DNA of 64,000 nt, taken from Biscogniauxia marginata. Its lineage: Eukaryota; Ascomycota; Sordariomycetes; Xylariales; Xylariaceae. Positions 1 to 12,212 of the stretch are shown here, one piece after another. Numbering within the stretch: the first letter of the stretch is position 1; each line of letters begins with the position of its first letter. Location: positions 1 to 64,000 of the forward strand of contig MU404131.1 in the NCBI GenBank assembly GCA_022695795.1, given 5' to 3'. Under the pieces are notes generated by a model. It had not been told where the DNA came from, made no database searches, and worked only from the letters and a program-made list of their open reading frames with translations. The position numbers and the translations under genes are program-made.

Positions 1-95
1 AAAATAAAAAATAAAAAATAAAAAATAAAAAATAAAAAATAAAAAATAAAAAATAAAAAATAAAAAATAAAAAATAAAAAATAAAAAATAAAAAA
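1..95. repeat. Period-7 (TAAAAAA)n microsatellite
   Basis: T residues recur every 7 bases (5, 12, 19 and so on to 89) with only A between them, giving about 13.5 copies. The tract reaches the window edge, so its full length is unknown. It ends 6 bases before the DPH7 start codon and therefore occupies the place of the 5' leader and proximal promoter. Confidence 0.97.
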
Positions 96-101
96 GAAGC
101 C

Positions 102-1454
102 ATGGAGATGCAAGATTGCAACACCATCGCCTCGTTGCGATCTTTAACTCTGGATCTCCCTCCGAGTTGCATTGAATTCTGCCCTGCCCATCCGGAATAC
201 TTTGTCGTCGGCACCTACAATCTAGAAAGAGAAGAAGCAGCTTCATCACTAGACGATGATGATAATGATGGGGAACTACAGCAGACTACTAGCAAACCCC
301 AAAGCCGCAATGGCAGTCTTGTTCTGTTTCGACTGGTCAACAAGGCGGACATGTAAGCTCCCTTGCCATCTCTTGTCGAAAAGTCCTGACAAGCGTCATT
401 CCCGCTGGTCAGATTCCCTGTCCAGACCGTACTCTATCCATCCGCCATCCTTGACTTGCATTTCTGCCCTAGCCGGGACAAGAATGAGGTCATGGCTTTA
501 GTCTCTAGCACTGGGTCCCTTTCTTTTTTCCGCCTTTCACCCTTGCAAAAACCAACCGACCCTCTCAAGGAGATCGTTACTCACAAGCCCCTGGGTAGTG
601 ACGAGAGTGTCCTGTTCCTGTCGTGTGCATGGCACCCGAGGCTGCACAACCTTATTGCCATTACTACCTCTAGTTATCAGGTCCATATTCTACGAGTAGA
701 CGACTCATGGAACGTCCATGAGACCACCTCTGCTCCAGTCATGACCCATACACTTGAGGCTTGGACCGTGGCATTCTCCCCATTCCTGGCAGAGCCTTCT
801 CGAGACATTAGCAAAATAGGGGAAGAAACCACCCCGATATTCACGATATTCTCGGGAGGGGACGATTCGAAACTTCTTAGTAGAAATTGCATATTCTATA
901 CACGCCGAAAGCAGGACGGTGACGAGGTAATAGAGACACCGTATCCTACACTTGCGATCAGGGGCCACGAGGCAGGGGTGACTGCTATATTGCCATTATC
1001 GTTGCAGCCAACAACAACTGGCCCTCGGATTTTAATCACCGGTAGCTACGATGACCGCCTGAGGGTATATTCAGTCCACGCGCAGGAAGGAGGAGTGGTC
1101 CTCCGATCGCCTAAACTGTTGGCTGATGAAAACCTTGGCGGCGGAGTATGGAGGCTGAAGCTGATTAGGCTGGATGAGGCTAGCGAGGTAGAGACGTTAA
1201 ATCAGACATGGTGGACAGCGCTGATCCTCGCCTCGTGCATGCACGCGGGGTCACGAATCCTGAAGGTATCTGGGGATTATAGTGAAAACTGCCATATCAA
1301 GGTGCTGGGACGGTTTGAGGAACACAAGAGTATGAACTACGGCAGTGACTTCGAGCCCGGTTCGGAGCAGGCGGGGAGGACCCTGCGTTGCGTATCGACT
1401 AGCTTCTACGATAGGCTGCTGTGTCTATGGGAAGGGATAGCACCGGCCGACTGA
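102..1454 (+). CDS. DPH7: Diphthine methyltransferase (Dph7), WD40 protein
   Basis: Two exons, 102-352 and 413-1454, joined across a 60-nt GTAAGC...GGTCAG intron, encode 430 aa. Known role of the family: Dph7 removes the methyl ester from methylated diphthine on elongation factor 2 so that Dph6 can amidate it to diphthamide, in the cytosol. The N-terminus carries the typical SLTLDLPPSCIEFCP block followed by VVGTYNLE. Further blades show FSGGDDSKLLSR, RGHEAGVTAI and GSYDDRLRVYSV, and the protein ends on the family-type SFYDRLLCLWEG near the C-terminus. Length fits the family (about 350-450 aa). An acidic run of Asp (SSLDDDDNDG) in exon 1 is an ordinary loop insertion. The start is the first in-frame ATG, right after the A/T microsatellite. 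The next gene, MSN5, is on the same strand 1.1 kb downstream. Confidence 0.9.
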
Positions 1455-2594
1455 TTTCTTGAGCAATACGTAGTAGTAGAACTTGGTGATTGTGAAAGTC
1501 AGAGAGAACAGGTTTGAAGAAGAAGAAGAAGAAGAAGGGGAGGAAGAAGAGGAACCCCGTTGAAACATATACTAATGGTGTCGTTGTAACGCCATCTGGG
1601 TAGTCATGACAAGGCCATGTCACAAAAAGGAGACGAGTTCTATGTTTAGGATACTACATGAAATGGCTTCAACATGCCATTGTTGAGCGACACAGCTTCT
1701 CAGGTACATCTATATGTACAAACTGACAGGCTAGTGCTAGGTAGATATGTATTGTTATAGCCCAAGCTTAGGTAGGTAGGTATCTAGAGATATAGGTTGT
1801 GTAAGTCTATGAATATGAGTAGGTACATAACGTTGATACGTTGATGTATAATATAAGGTATATATGTACATGCATATTCATCCTATTCTGCGGGTAGTAG
1901 GTAAAGGTGGGGTCTTTGTATGTTTAGGTACTTAGTGGGTTGGACTGTATGTAGGTTGGACGTGCATTAGAGGGTGAATCAGGCAGGTAAGCTTTAGTGG
2001 AATACATACATAAATTTAGTTAGGCAGCACGTTCCAGAACAAGGGGTCGCTATGGGTGAATCTAGTGGCCAATTGCCAAAAAAACCAAGTCCCACAGTCT
2101 GGCCATGTGTGATGCGTGCCTGATTTAAGGTTGCAACTCCACGCCGCGCAAATCAAGCAACTTTTCGAGAGAAGAAACACACAACCGCCATTCTTCCTGT
2201 CATCAATTCTTCCTACATACCGCTACCGCTACCGCTCCCATTCCCACTACACCAACGCTACCTACCTGCCCAACACTTGCCGAGACACTTGCCCGTTCTT
2301 CTTCGCCCCACCGCCAAAAGTCCTCTCTTCTGCGTCCGACCGATTTTCATTCATCAGCAGTTCCCTTCCTTCTCGTCTCTTCGCCGGCGCGCTTGTCCAC
2401 ACCCATCCTTTCGTGAAGCTTTCGTTTCCCATCGCCCCCAATAATATCCATCCATACATGGTTGTAGCCTGATGAATCACGTCTAAGACACCGTAGATCG
2501 ACCGCGACCGCACCCGCCCACCCCTCCAAGATCGTCGTTGCCCAACCGCACAAAGCATCGGCTCTCCCGTGAAGTAAGGAAACAATATCCCACG
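1455..2594. other. Intergenic DPH7-MSN5
   Basis: No gene seen. It holds a (GAA)n tract at 1516-1537 shortly after the DPH7 stop, then about 250 bases of TAGGTA-rich, TA-rich sequence (1730-1990) typical of intergenic DNA in this window. The last 450 bases before MSN5 are rich in C and T and probably form its promoter and leader. Confidence 0.6.
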
Positions 2595-5500
2595 ATGGCG
2601 GCACAACCGGTCAATGGAAATATGGGATTGGGCGGTGGAGGCGACTCTGCTGGCGCCGATGGCATGGCCGTACTGCCCAAGATCCACGAGGCCCTCGAGG
2701 TCGTCTACAGCCCCTACTCTTCCAACGACGCCCGCAAGGAAGCCCAGCTCTTCCTCGAAGACGTAAAAGACACCACCGAAGCCCCCTCCCACGGCTTTCG
2801 CCTCGCCTCCAACAACGACCAGTCCCCCATAGTTCGTCACTACGCCCTGTCGCTCCTCGAGCACGCCATCAAACACAAGTGGGCAAACTACTCCGAGTCG
2901 CAGGCTGCTGCTTTGCGTAACTGGGTTTTGGAGCTCTCCCAACACATCTCTAGAGGTGACCCCGCCTATCTGCGGAACAAGATAGCCTCGCTATGGGTCG
3001 AGGTGGCTAAGAGAAGCTGGGCCGCGGAGTGGATGGATATGGATTCCATGCTGGTTCAGCTGTGGCAAGTGCCCGACTCGGCCATACATAAGGAGCTCGT
3101 CTTGGTTATCCTTGAGATCCTATCCGACGATATCTTCAATGGTGATGACCCGGTCGTGGGAGTCCGCGAGGGGATCCTTAGTAAGGCCTCCGTTGAGATT
3201 TTCACTCCTGCTGTTGTTCTAGTCGACGCCTTCCCAAATCGAGAGGCAGGGCCTGAGGTAAGATGTGGACCTGAAGGTTGGCTGCAACGAATCACAGATT
3301 TGCTACGCCATTGCGTCTCGGGAGACATCCAGAATAACGACGACCTGCGAAGCTGCGCCGTCCGCGGACTTGCTGTGATTTATGCTCTGATGCCGTGGGT
3401 GATCCCGAAGGCTGTCACCGTCACCGGATGTGTGCCAGTCATGTGTGAGGGCCTTCGCGCCCCTCACGTTGAAGTCCAGAAGGTTAGTAGCTATAGCTGT
3501 CCGGCTCGTCTGTTTCTCGCGCTGACCACACTAACCTAGGCGTCATTGGAAGCCCTTCATTCTCTGTACTCCCGCACAAGCCTCGTTGATCAAGAATTTC
3601 TCGATCTCGTAGTTCCATTATATGATCGCAAATATGTTGATCTGTTCAGACAGCTCTTTGAATGGTCTGTAGTTGACCCTGATGATATTGACGATGACAA
3701 GTATCAGTTCTCCAAGAAGCTTTCTGAGGTAAGTCAAAGGTCAACAGATTCCCCGCTGGTCTGTCTGACAAAATTTAGATGATCTCTTTCCTTGGCAATT
3801 ATATGGACCGACGATTTGCTGTGCTGCCGGCAGACCCGGAACGGGTAGACTTCCGGGGGTTTTTACAGCTACTTCTCCGGATCACCCAAAGCCAAAGCCT
3901 CGTTGTCTCCATCCCTGTGCTTGTGACATGGACGCGCCTCTTGAACAACCGATCCTTAGGGCCAAACATTGCAGATATCCCTGCTTTCATTGGACCACTG
4001 CTTGAGTCGTGCAGCTCGAGACTTATTCGCTATGAAAATCTACCAGAGGACACACAAGACCCTACCTTCCGCTTCCTCCTTGAAGATACTGACACAGTGC
4101 CCGAACGCCATGCTTTTCTTGGAAACTACAGGCGGTACAGCTCACAGGTTATCGAGAACATAGTTCAGCTCAAGGTCTCTGATGCGATGCAGCACATACT
4201 AGGCCAGACTGAAAATGTTCTGGAGCATCTCTATGATAACGCCCCGCCTTTCGACAGTAAGGCTCGCCAAGCTATTGCTCTCGGTTCAGTGCTGATTTCT
4301 TCCAGTCGCCAACTACTCCAAGACGTCTCAACCTGTTCTTCGCGTCGATGCTCAGGCAACTGTCATCGAAGCGGCTCTGAAGGGCTTTGGCAAGTGGCGG
4401 TCCAAGACTGATGGTGACAGTGAACGTCATGTAAGCTTTTCTAGACCCCTTGGATGGCTTTGGCGCCATGCTTACTGGTTGGAAGGATCAGGAGACAGTT
4501 GCTTTAGAAAATAGCATGGAGGCATGGTGTAATCGCTTGCTAGGAATGAAGTTCGAGGTAGGTTAAGCAGCCCCCATGATTCACAACTAGTCGCTCATTA
4601 AGATAGGATCCCCTCATTCGGAAACGAATATTACAACTTCTCGTTGCCTTCTCGACGTCTGCCCTCGACAGGAACCCGACTTTTATGCTCAAGGTTCTCG
4701 AGCACATTCTTGTCACCTGGCCCGCAACACAGCCTAGTCATAAGATGTACACCGACGCAATTAAGGAATTGCAATCGGAAAGCATGGTTGAGCTACAACG
4801 GCTTGCCGCAAAAATGCCCGATCATCTATTGGTAAATCAGCCGAGTCTCCTAGCCTATCCGAGTAGAGACTGATAGTTATCCTAGGATGTCTACGATCAG
4901 ATAGCGGCAAAGGTCAACGAAATGATCGCTTCGGGCAGTCTTGACGAAAAGCGCCAGATTACGTATCAAACGTTTTTATTTACGATTATGTAAGTTCTAT
5001 TAACTAACACATCCACACAGCGACTAATGTGTTCAGCCATCGATCTACTCGCGTCGACCATGCTACGAAAATTCAGAAGCTCCAGAGCTTTATCGACCCA
5101 GTGAAATCTCAGTGGCAAGATGAGCGGCTGAAGCAGGCATTATCATCTCATGCTGGCTTTTGCGAACTCATGGCGCTTGACAAGGCTCAGAATTATCTAG
5201 CACGGAAGCGTATGCATGATATTCAAGACTGGGGCTCCGTGGAGCTTGACGCTGAGGGGCAGGCTCTGCAAGCAGAGCTCGAAGAGCGACAACAGGTTAG
5301 TTTTTCTACGACCGCACTAGATGGAAGGTACTCATTAATCGTGCAGGTTCTGCCTTTACGTCCAACGAAGTCATTCTTGACATGCTCGGTCGATAAGATT
5401 GACAAGAAGGCAGCACCATACCAGGTTTCCTGTGCGCTTTGGCAAGATGGATTTTCTATCATCCTACCCGAGCTGCTCAATTTCCTCAAGTAAGATCTTT

Positions 5501-7008
5501 ATCCTATGGATATTTAAAACACCTTATACTAATTTTCTAGCCACGCCCACGCTTCGCACACGCCAGACAACTGGACAGGGCTGCCACCGGAGATGCGAAC
5601 CATTGTATCCCGTGTTCTCACAGATCGTTTTTGGCAGGCTGGAATTTCTGAAGGTAGTAAAGATGAGTTCTATGCCCGCGTCCTCGAGAAAAAACAGACT
5701 CTAGAAGGCCTGGCCTCCACAATTAGGGGATCTATCCGCTTTGTCCGAGAATCATGCTACGCTATCATATACTGCATGACACGCCTAGACATGCAGTTTT
5801 ATGGATTCAGCGAACTACCAGGCCCTCTGGCTCATGCACTTTTGGCCAATTCTTTCAGCCTTTCCGCCCATCAGTTAATCAACCTTCTGAATCTCGTGAG
5901 ATATTTAGTGGATAACTGTCCAGTTCAACTACGAGAACAGTTCCTCCCTCCTATCCTTGCGGCGTGCTTTCAGCAAATAGACACCAGGATAAACTCGGAA
6001 TGGACGAAACTTGAACAGCAACAAGGGATAACGTCTGCTGGAGAGGCCTTGACGGAAGAAATGAAGGCCGAGAGTATATTAAGACAGCTCACATACGCGT
6101 CAGTAATGATGGTGGCTGACTTCCTAGATCCGGCACGAACGAGTAAGCTAGCCTGTGTTTTTTTTTTTTTTTTTTTGGGGGGGGGGGGGGTTTGGCAAGA
6201 CATCTAACACTTTGCAGACGCTCCTCTAGACGCGTCGAACGACGAAAAGGAGGAAGCACAGAGATATCCTTCCCTACGGAAGTTTTGCCTGATGCATTCT
6301 TCCATCGTGGAGCCTTTATTGGTATTTTGCACCCATATTATAAGGGTGCGAGATTCGCGATGCTGTGGTATAATGCTGCGAGTATTTCGCTCTATCATTC
6401 CCGACTTCGCGATCGCCGAGCCTCTTTCACCGCAGTCTATGGAGGGTGACGTGGGCTCAGAGTCAAAGCCCCGTGCGAATACGACATCGATACCACCGCG
6501 TACCGCCTACGTGATTCGCGAATACGTATCTTCCGACGTCATCAAAGCGTGCATCACCTCTATTCACGAGCCATACTTTGTTGACCTGCAAAAGGACCTC
6601 GCTTCCCTGATTGCTACGATTGTGGTTAGCTATTGCCGGCTCAGTTCAACAGCGCGAGACGTCCTTGTTTCTCTCCCGAACATGAAACCAGAGGAGGTAG
6701 ATAGGAGCATCGAATATATGTCCAGGAGTGGAACCAGCTCACGTGGACAGCGGGGTACAATCCTCGAGTTGTTACGTGAGCTCAAAGGAGTCAGTGTGTC
6801 CGAGATGGGGAAGCTAAGCAAGAGCATTGGTTTGCCTACGGCGCAGCATTCGACCAAGAGACCAAATCGCAGCAAGATGGCACAGAAATTCATGACGGCT
6901 CCCGCGCCCACCAACGTCGGACCGGGATCTGTGGGCCAACCAACCAGTAATGGCCAGGGAGACGGAACTGAGGGTTTAGACGGTGTCGCCAGCCTCTTTG
7001 ATTCGTAG
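2595..7008 (+). CDS. MSN5: Exportin-5/Msn5-type karyopherin
   Basis: Eleven exons: 2595-3482, 3540-3728, 3779-4256, 4306-4430, 4492-4557, 4607-4831, 4886-4989, 5037-5295, 5347-5489, 5541-6142, 6218-7008. They stay in frame and encode 1289 aa. The family is a beta-karyopherin that binds RanGTP; yeast Msn5 exports phosphorylated cargo (Pho4, Mig1, Crz1) and imports RPA, and animal exportin-5 carries double-stranded RNA. Family resemblance is seen in the N-terminal HEAT region (RHYALSLLEHAIKHKW, LRNKIASLWVEVAKRSW), in FLGNYMDRRF, and in the block around DNAPPFDIANYSKTSQPVLRVDAQ, which forms only after removing the 49-nt intron 3. The C-terminus is a Ser/Gly/Asn-rich tail. Start: first ATG in an open frame that also runs 19 codons upstream without another ATG. 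Intron 7 has two possible acceptors (5020 and 5036); only 5036 keeps IHRSTRVDHATKIQKLQSF in frame. Intron 10 holds long T and G runs. Confidence 0.93.
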
Positions 7009-8734
7009 GATTGAACGAGTCGAGTCCGCTCTTTTGTAGCTTGACGGTATTGCTGCATTATAATATAGACGCAGCAGCACGAGCATAACTCAAGGCAGGT
7101 CCTTATGGCAACACTACATGGACTCACTTGGACACATATGGGGAGCTTCTGAAGAAAGCAAGTATTGTTTGTTGTATAATAGTTGTAGTTGTCAGTGTTG
7201 ATTTGGGAAAGGGGAAGAGGAGGGGAGGGGAGGGAGGAGAGGAGAGACGAGGAACCGAACAGGGGTGGGCTTTATTAAACCCTCACTTCCTCATTCTTCC
7301 TACGACGGGGGGAGAAAATTAGATAGAGCGAAGATTTGTTAGGCAGGATTAGGTGAAATACATGAATGAATCATTTGAGGAAGTTTCTTGTCTTGTTCGA
7401 ACTGTTGTTGGTCGTGGGGGCTCACTTCGGGTTACACAGTTGGTTTAGGAGTACATGCTAGAGTTGGAGTCGTTTCTCTCAAGAGTTAAAGCTACTTGAA
7501 TAGGTAGGTATGTTTTGAGGGGTAAGTGATTCCTTATCTATATGGAAATTGCCTGTAGGTCATTGATGTCGTCGAAGTCGGACTTATCTTCTACATACCT
7601 CACCTGACCTTACCTGCCCATTGTATGTTAATCGAGGGCACCAGATAGATATATAATAACAAAAATCCCATCCTCCCTTATCACTCGAAGTGTATTGCGT
7701 TAGAGCATTGAACTGATGCTAGTCTAAACTACTCGCTCTCCCTTATATTACCTGCCCAAGTAGACTTGAACTCCCTTACTCGTATCTATTGGACAGGTAC
7801 ATATCTAGGTATGTAGTACCGATCTATTTACCTTGGGGAAATACATATATTCGTACCTACCTGTGTACGGGAGAGAGAGTAGGCGGAGCTTTGATCAAGC
7901 CTGAAGGTTTTACCTGAGCTTCTCAGGCCCTGAATAGAATGCACATTGCAGGTTCTTCGGTTGGAAATCGGTCCTGGGGGTTGGGGTTGGGGTTGGTCTT
8001 CTGTCTTTTCTTTTCTTTCTCTTTACATCGTCATCTCTACATATATACCTAATTACAGGTAATTTACCTAACTTGGGTAGGTTAGATGTTCCACGACAAA
8101 TTAATTTTTCTTTGTGGTCTTTTAAAAAAAATGTTCGCCCAGGTCAGTCTAATATATGTAGTCGGTTCCATGTTCCTGACAACTGGTTAGTAAGATTAGG
8201 AAAGCGAAAGGTCGGTTTATTAAATATACCTCTGATTATGGCAAATCTCTATCCTCCAATACCGGTCTTGATTAATTTTTTATTATTCTCCTATATTGGT
8301 GTATTAAACGTCCGCGTTTAATTAAAGCAATATTAATTAAAATCGCTAATCCGCGGGAAAGCCCTGCCTGCTTATGAAAAAAAAAACCCTCTATAAAGGT
8401 GTTGCGGCCACTCTAGTTTAAACGCCATCACTACTAAACTTATCTTTCAGACCCTATGGCTCGGTGTGTTGAGATAATACGAATATGTGGGGATATAATG
8501 AACAGTGTATTATTTCGAGATAGAGCCAGATATCAGATAGGAATAATCCATATACACAGAAGGCCAGACTGAACCGTATAGTCGGGGATATGGCCCCCGT
8601 ATTTCAACAAGACGCTCTATCGTCTTGTAGAAGTTCTTCTTTTAATCCTTCTTCTTCGACTCCTAGCGTAATCTTCTCGTTGTGTGGATATCTTCTCTAT
8701 TAAAAGGGGTAAATACAGATTGAGATGGCGTTTA
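7009..8734. other. Gene-poor region after MSN5
   Basis: No gene seen. The first 300 bases include a G/A-rich stretch (7206-7260) that may lie in the MSN5 3' region. From 7500 to 8080 there are many TAGGTA/TACCTA motifs. From about 8090 to 8340 the sequence turns AT-rich, with only short, uninformative ORFs. Confidence 0.5.
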
Positions 8735-9229
8735 TTACCAGGTATAGTTATCCGTGTAGGGTCCATTAAGATCATACTCAACTTGTTCTTGGTCGATTAG
8801 AGGTGGTTCATTAACATGGTCTTGTATCTCATGTCAGCCTCATGTGACTTACAAAAGGTATTGGGTATTGGATAAGGTCTTGCTGGAGGTACGCACATGG
8901 ATCCGGCACGCGGCCGGTACTGATATGCTGGAAGAGAGCAACGTATATATCTTGCCACCTCTGAGCTTCACTTTTCTCACGATTTCCCGTGGGCTCGCTA
9001 AATCCGACCCAATCCTCTGACACGTTGTGCGCTCGAATTAAATGATGACTGTAACTACTTAGTCTTATTTCTCCCTTTGATATATATTGGGTTCCTTATA
9101 TTGCCTACATTGTTTCCGTGAGAGTTGCGAAGCCATGTCCAAAGCATACTTGTTCGGGACAGCTAATGCCATCATTGTATTTGAAATACGGGCAGGCAAA
9201 CCTTAGGGTGTCCTGGTGAGAAACATTCT
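8735..9229 (-). pseudogene. Broken C2H2-like fungal gene (fragment)
   Basis: On the minus strand, 9229-9109 reads in one frame into FACPYFKYNDGISCPEQ, followed by VCFGHGFATLTET. A good 60-nt intron (9108-9049, GTAGGC...TTACAG) joins this to HHLIRAHNVSEDWVG and EAQRWQDIYVALFQ. Together this resembles the C2H2-like cysteine/histidine domain and the W-x2-I/MY-x-I/LF segment that follows it in many filamentous-fungal C2H2 proteins. The usual second finger (CPRC type) is missing. After PIPF (8853) the frame breaks: the next coding-like piece (IQDHVNEPPLIDQEQ...NYTW, stop at 8737-8735) is in another frame, and any intron between the two would be only about 25 nt. Upstream of 9230 the frame is interrupted by stops. 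I read it as a decayed gene; a strange but functional splice pattern is not excluded. Confidence 0.5.
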
Positions 9230-10337
9230 GAGAGTTGTGCGATGAGCTTTGACCTTCACCTCCCTTCTCCCCTTGCCATTATCACCACGCTTACTGGAGC
9301 GATGAGTCCGTTTCTCTCCCATAGCTAGAGCTATTTGGCGAATCTCTGATTTACTGCGAGTTGCCGAACTAGACGAGGTTGTGACCTTGTGCCTTCTGCA
9401 GCAATCTAGAAGCTCTCGAAGATAGTTCTGACTAGAGGATCGTATATTCATCGATACTTTCGGAATGATTCCACAAGGAGCTGGTAGAGAATGCCTTCGA
9501 TAACTAGCTCGTGTGTGTGAGCTCGAGAACTGAACGTTGGCGTTACCTCAGGCAAGTTCTCGGGCCCTTCGTTAGGTGACTTTATAACATTACTTATAGG
9601 ATTCGCCATAGAATGGTTCAACCGGGCTTTCACGTTCTTCTGGACCATTTATCATTGTCTCGGCAAGATCTCATCATGTGGCTAAGTTGTAAGCATCGGA
9701 TGACAGTAAGTACTACCTCCTCGGGGGCTAGATTCAAGGATTCCAAAATCATGATGATGTTGAGTCCTTTATCTCAATATTGCACTATTCTGCAATAATA
9801 AGTATCCGTTGGATACCCAGGCTGTGGAATAGGGAGCAATTTGTTGGCTGTTGAAGACAGCAACGGTTGGTCCTTCATGGTGGGAATATCATAATATGAT
9901 AAGTCCGGAACTGGATACCGGGCCGGTATTCTCTGGTGTATCGACCGGTGATATGAAGTTACGTGCTTATCGGCAACGTGCTTCTATAAGTCTTTGTACC
10001 GAGAAACAACTCTTGTGAACCGCCGGGCAATCAAGTTTATAGTAGTACAGACGTAAGCGCACCGGAGCAAGGTACGGGGCTTAGAATAACTACGGGACCC
10101 ATCTCCTAAGCAAAGATTTTCAGCTGAAAGTGTGTGTAAGTAGTCATCTAATAATCTACCTCGACAGATAAATTCTCGTGGAGCTACAGATTTAAGCAGA
10201 GCTAGCTTAATACAGATCAAAATGTTGATCTTTCGTTGAAGACCTAGGTAGATACTGGGCCTAGAAAATGGACTCATGTCTATTCCGTAGGTCATACTAA
10301 TGCAGGTATTATCGAGCCTTTCGTCATGTGACTGCAT
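9230..10337. other. Region upstream of the C2H2-like relic
   Basis: Several minus-strand frames of 60-117 codons are open here (for example 9203-9451, 9448-9648, 9984-10337). They do not join through clear splice sites and I recognise no domain. Some may be the decayed 5' part of the C2H2-like gene. Confidence 0.35.
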
Positions 10338-10990
10338 AACGTGTTTATTTTATAGTTTTCTTCTCTTTCTTCTCTTCCTTTAACATATTTAATATAACTT
10401 AACATTACTTAAAAGAGTTATTAACATGTAATAATATATTATAATTATAAAGTAAAATATAATTAAAAACATATATATTTTATTAGTTAATTATATAAAA
10501 AACATTAAAAATTTTCATAATAATAATATTATAATTAATATATAAAAAAGTAATAATAATGTAACTTATAAATAATATAAAGTGATATAACCTTGTTTTA
10601 AATAAATTAAATTGTTTTTATTATTTAAAATATTTAAAATATTTTTATTAAATTACTTCGTGTAATTTAATAGTTTAAAACGATATATTTATATTTAATA
10701 ATTCTTATTAAAATAAAATAAAAATATAAAGATAAAATTAAATGTATTAATTTAAAGTGAGTATAAATAAATAAGTGAAGCTCGTTTAAATATATATAAG
10801 AGACTAAAGGTCGTATAGCCCCGTATTTATAATAATTTCTTTAATAATATATTATTTAAGTCGAATTAATACCCATTATACTACTTGAGCTTTAGTTCGT
10901 TATAACCAATTTTTATTTAATTAAGTCATCCTCTTAAGATCTAAACTCCTAATTCACTTTTAAACGTTTGTCTCGAGTTTACTTAATGCT
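10338..10990. other. Extremely AT-rich block, probable RIP relic
   Basis: Almost pure A/T for about 650 bases with TA-rich, TTAAA-rich text and no reading frame. The border on the left (around 10340) is sharp against normal-composition DNA. In ascomycetes such islands are usually old transposons mutated C-to-T by repeat-induced point mutation. No element family can be recognised. Confidence 0.6.
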
Positions 10991-12212
10991 AATAATTATA
11001 CGTAACAAGGTATCTTATCACCAGTTTTGACAACCATGAGAACCCCATTCTTCAGTCTATCTGCGCATTTTTAGTAATCGTTTTGGCTCAAACATACCTG
11101 GTAGTAAGCTATAAACAGGGGGATAATCGAAAAACTCACTTAACTCTGATTAGAACTTAGAACGACCATAATACAATTTAAGTGAACAATAATACTAGAT
11201 ACATAAGATTGAGTTGTACATTGTCATAGTACATATACCACACAACATTAAACTTATGTAAGCGATTCTGTGAAGATCGTGAAATTATTACGCGAATAGA
11301 GTGTCTTAACCCTGACCCTGCGTGCAGGATCCGCCCACCATGCGATTACGGTTGAGATCAGGCATGCGGCTCTTACAGCTAGCTAGCTGCACGTAAGTTG
11401 ATCCCCAACAAGATAGGTCAATGAAAGGTTAGGATGACTTGGTCGCAGGAGCTTATGGGCTCGTGATGATGTGGTAAAGAGCATCAATACCCACCAAGCT
11501 GTAAGTACGACTCTACATCAAATACTCCGTGTAAAACCAACAATTCTTGGATGAACATATAAAAAGGCTGTTATTTCGTCCCGACTCGGTTATAGATTTA
11601 TATAAATATATACCTACCTAATATTGATGAACTAGTAATTTTGGACGTTGTCAAAAATGAAATGGATGCTATTTATCTATCTGCAGGTACATATGTATAC
11701 AGCACTAACCTAACCGGTACTGGACTGTACATACCTATGTATTATACCTACATACAGGGATCTACAGGAGAGGGGGCGCTTATACATACCCCGATATGCC
11801 CTGTGCTTGGACTAGTGCGGGGGATATCGGGGGTTCATTTGGAGAGATGGACTTCCACGATTTGTGGCTTGGAGAATCGAACCTTTTTGCCAGCCGTCTT
11901 TTTTCTTTTTCTTCTTGGTTGCAACAACGCCCGTCTCATCCACTTGCCTAACCTAGCACTTTTGACATTTAATATCTGCTTTATTTTATTTAAACCCTCT
12001 CTTTTTTGCTCTGTACTACCATCTCCATGCCACTTCACCGGATCGACTGAATTTTTCTCATGCCACGAGGGCACTCAGCCTTCTTTCTCCCTTTCCTTAC
12101 TCTCTTTTAATTTGCCTGGATTTCCCACTCGGTCGCCTCGCCCCGACGCGCCCCGACTCGCCCCGGCTTGGACTTCTACCTTCGTGATGAACCGCCTGGC
12201 GCGCTAATAACT
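10991..12212. other. Intergenic region before LDB17
   Basis: No gene supported. The 188-codon frame at 11641-12207 begins with TTG, spans the probable LDB17 promoter and leader, and has no recognisable domain. The last 300 bases are C/T-rich, as in other leaders of this window. Confidence 0.5.

Noticed and set aside
2262..2945. 227-codon minus-strand ORF over the MSN5 start
   Set aside because: Antisense to the MSN5 first exon; Gly/Val-rich shadow.
11641..12207. 188-codon ORF before LDB17
   Set aside because: TTG start, no domain, and it covers the probable promoter and leader of LDB17.
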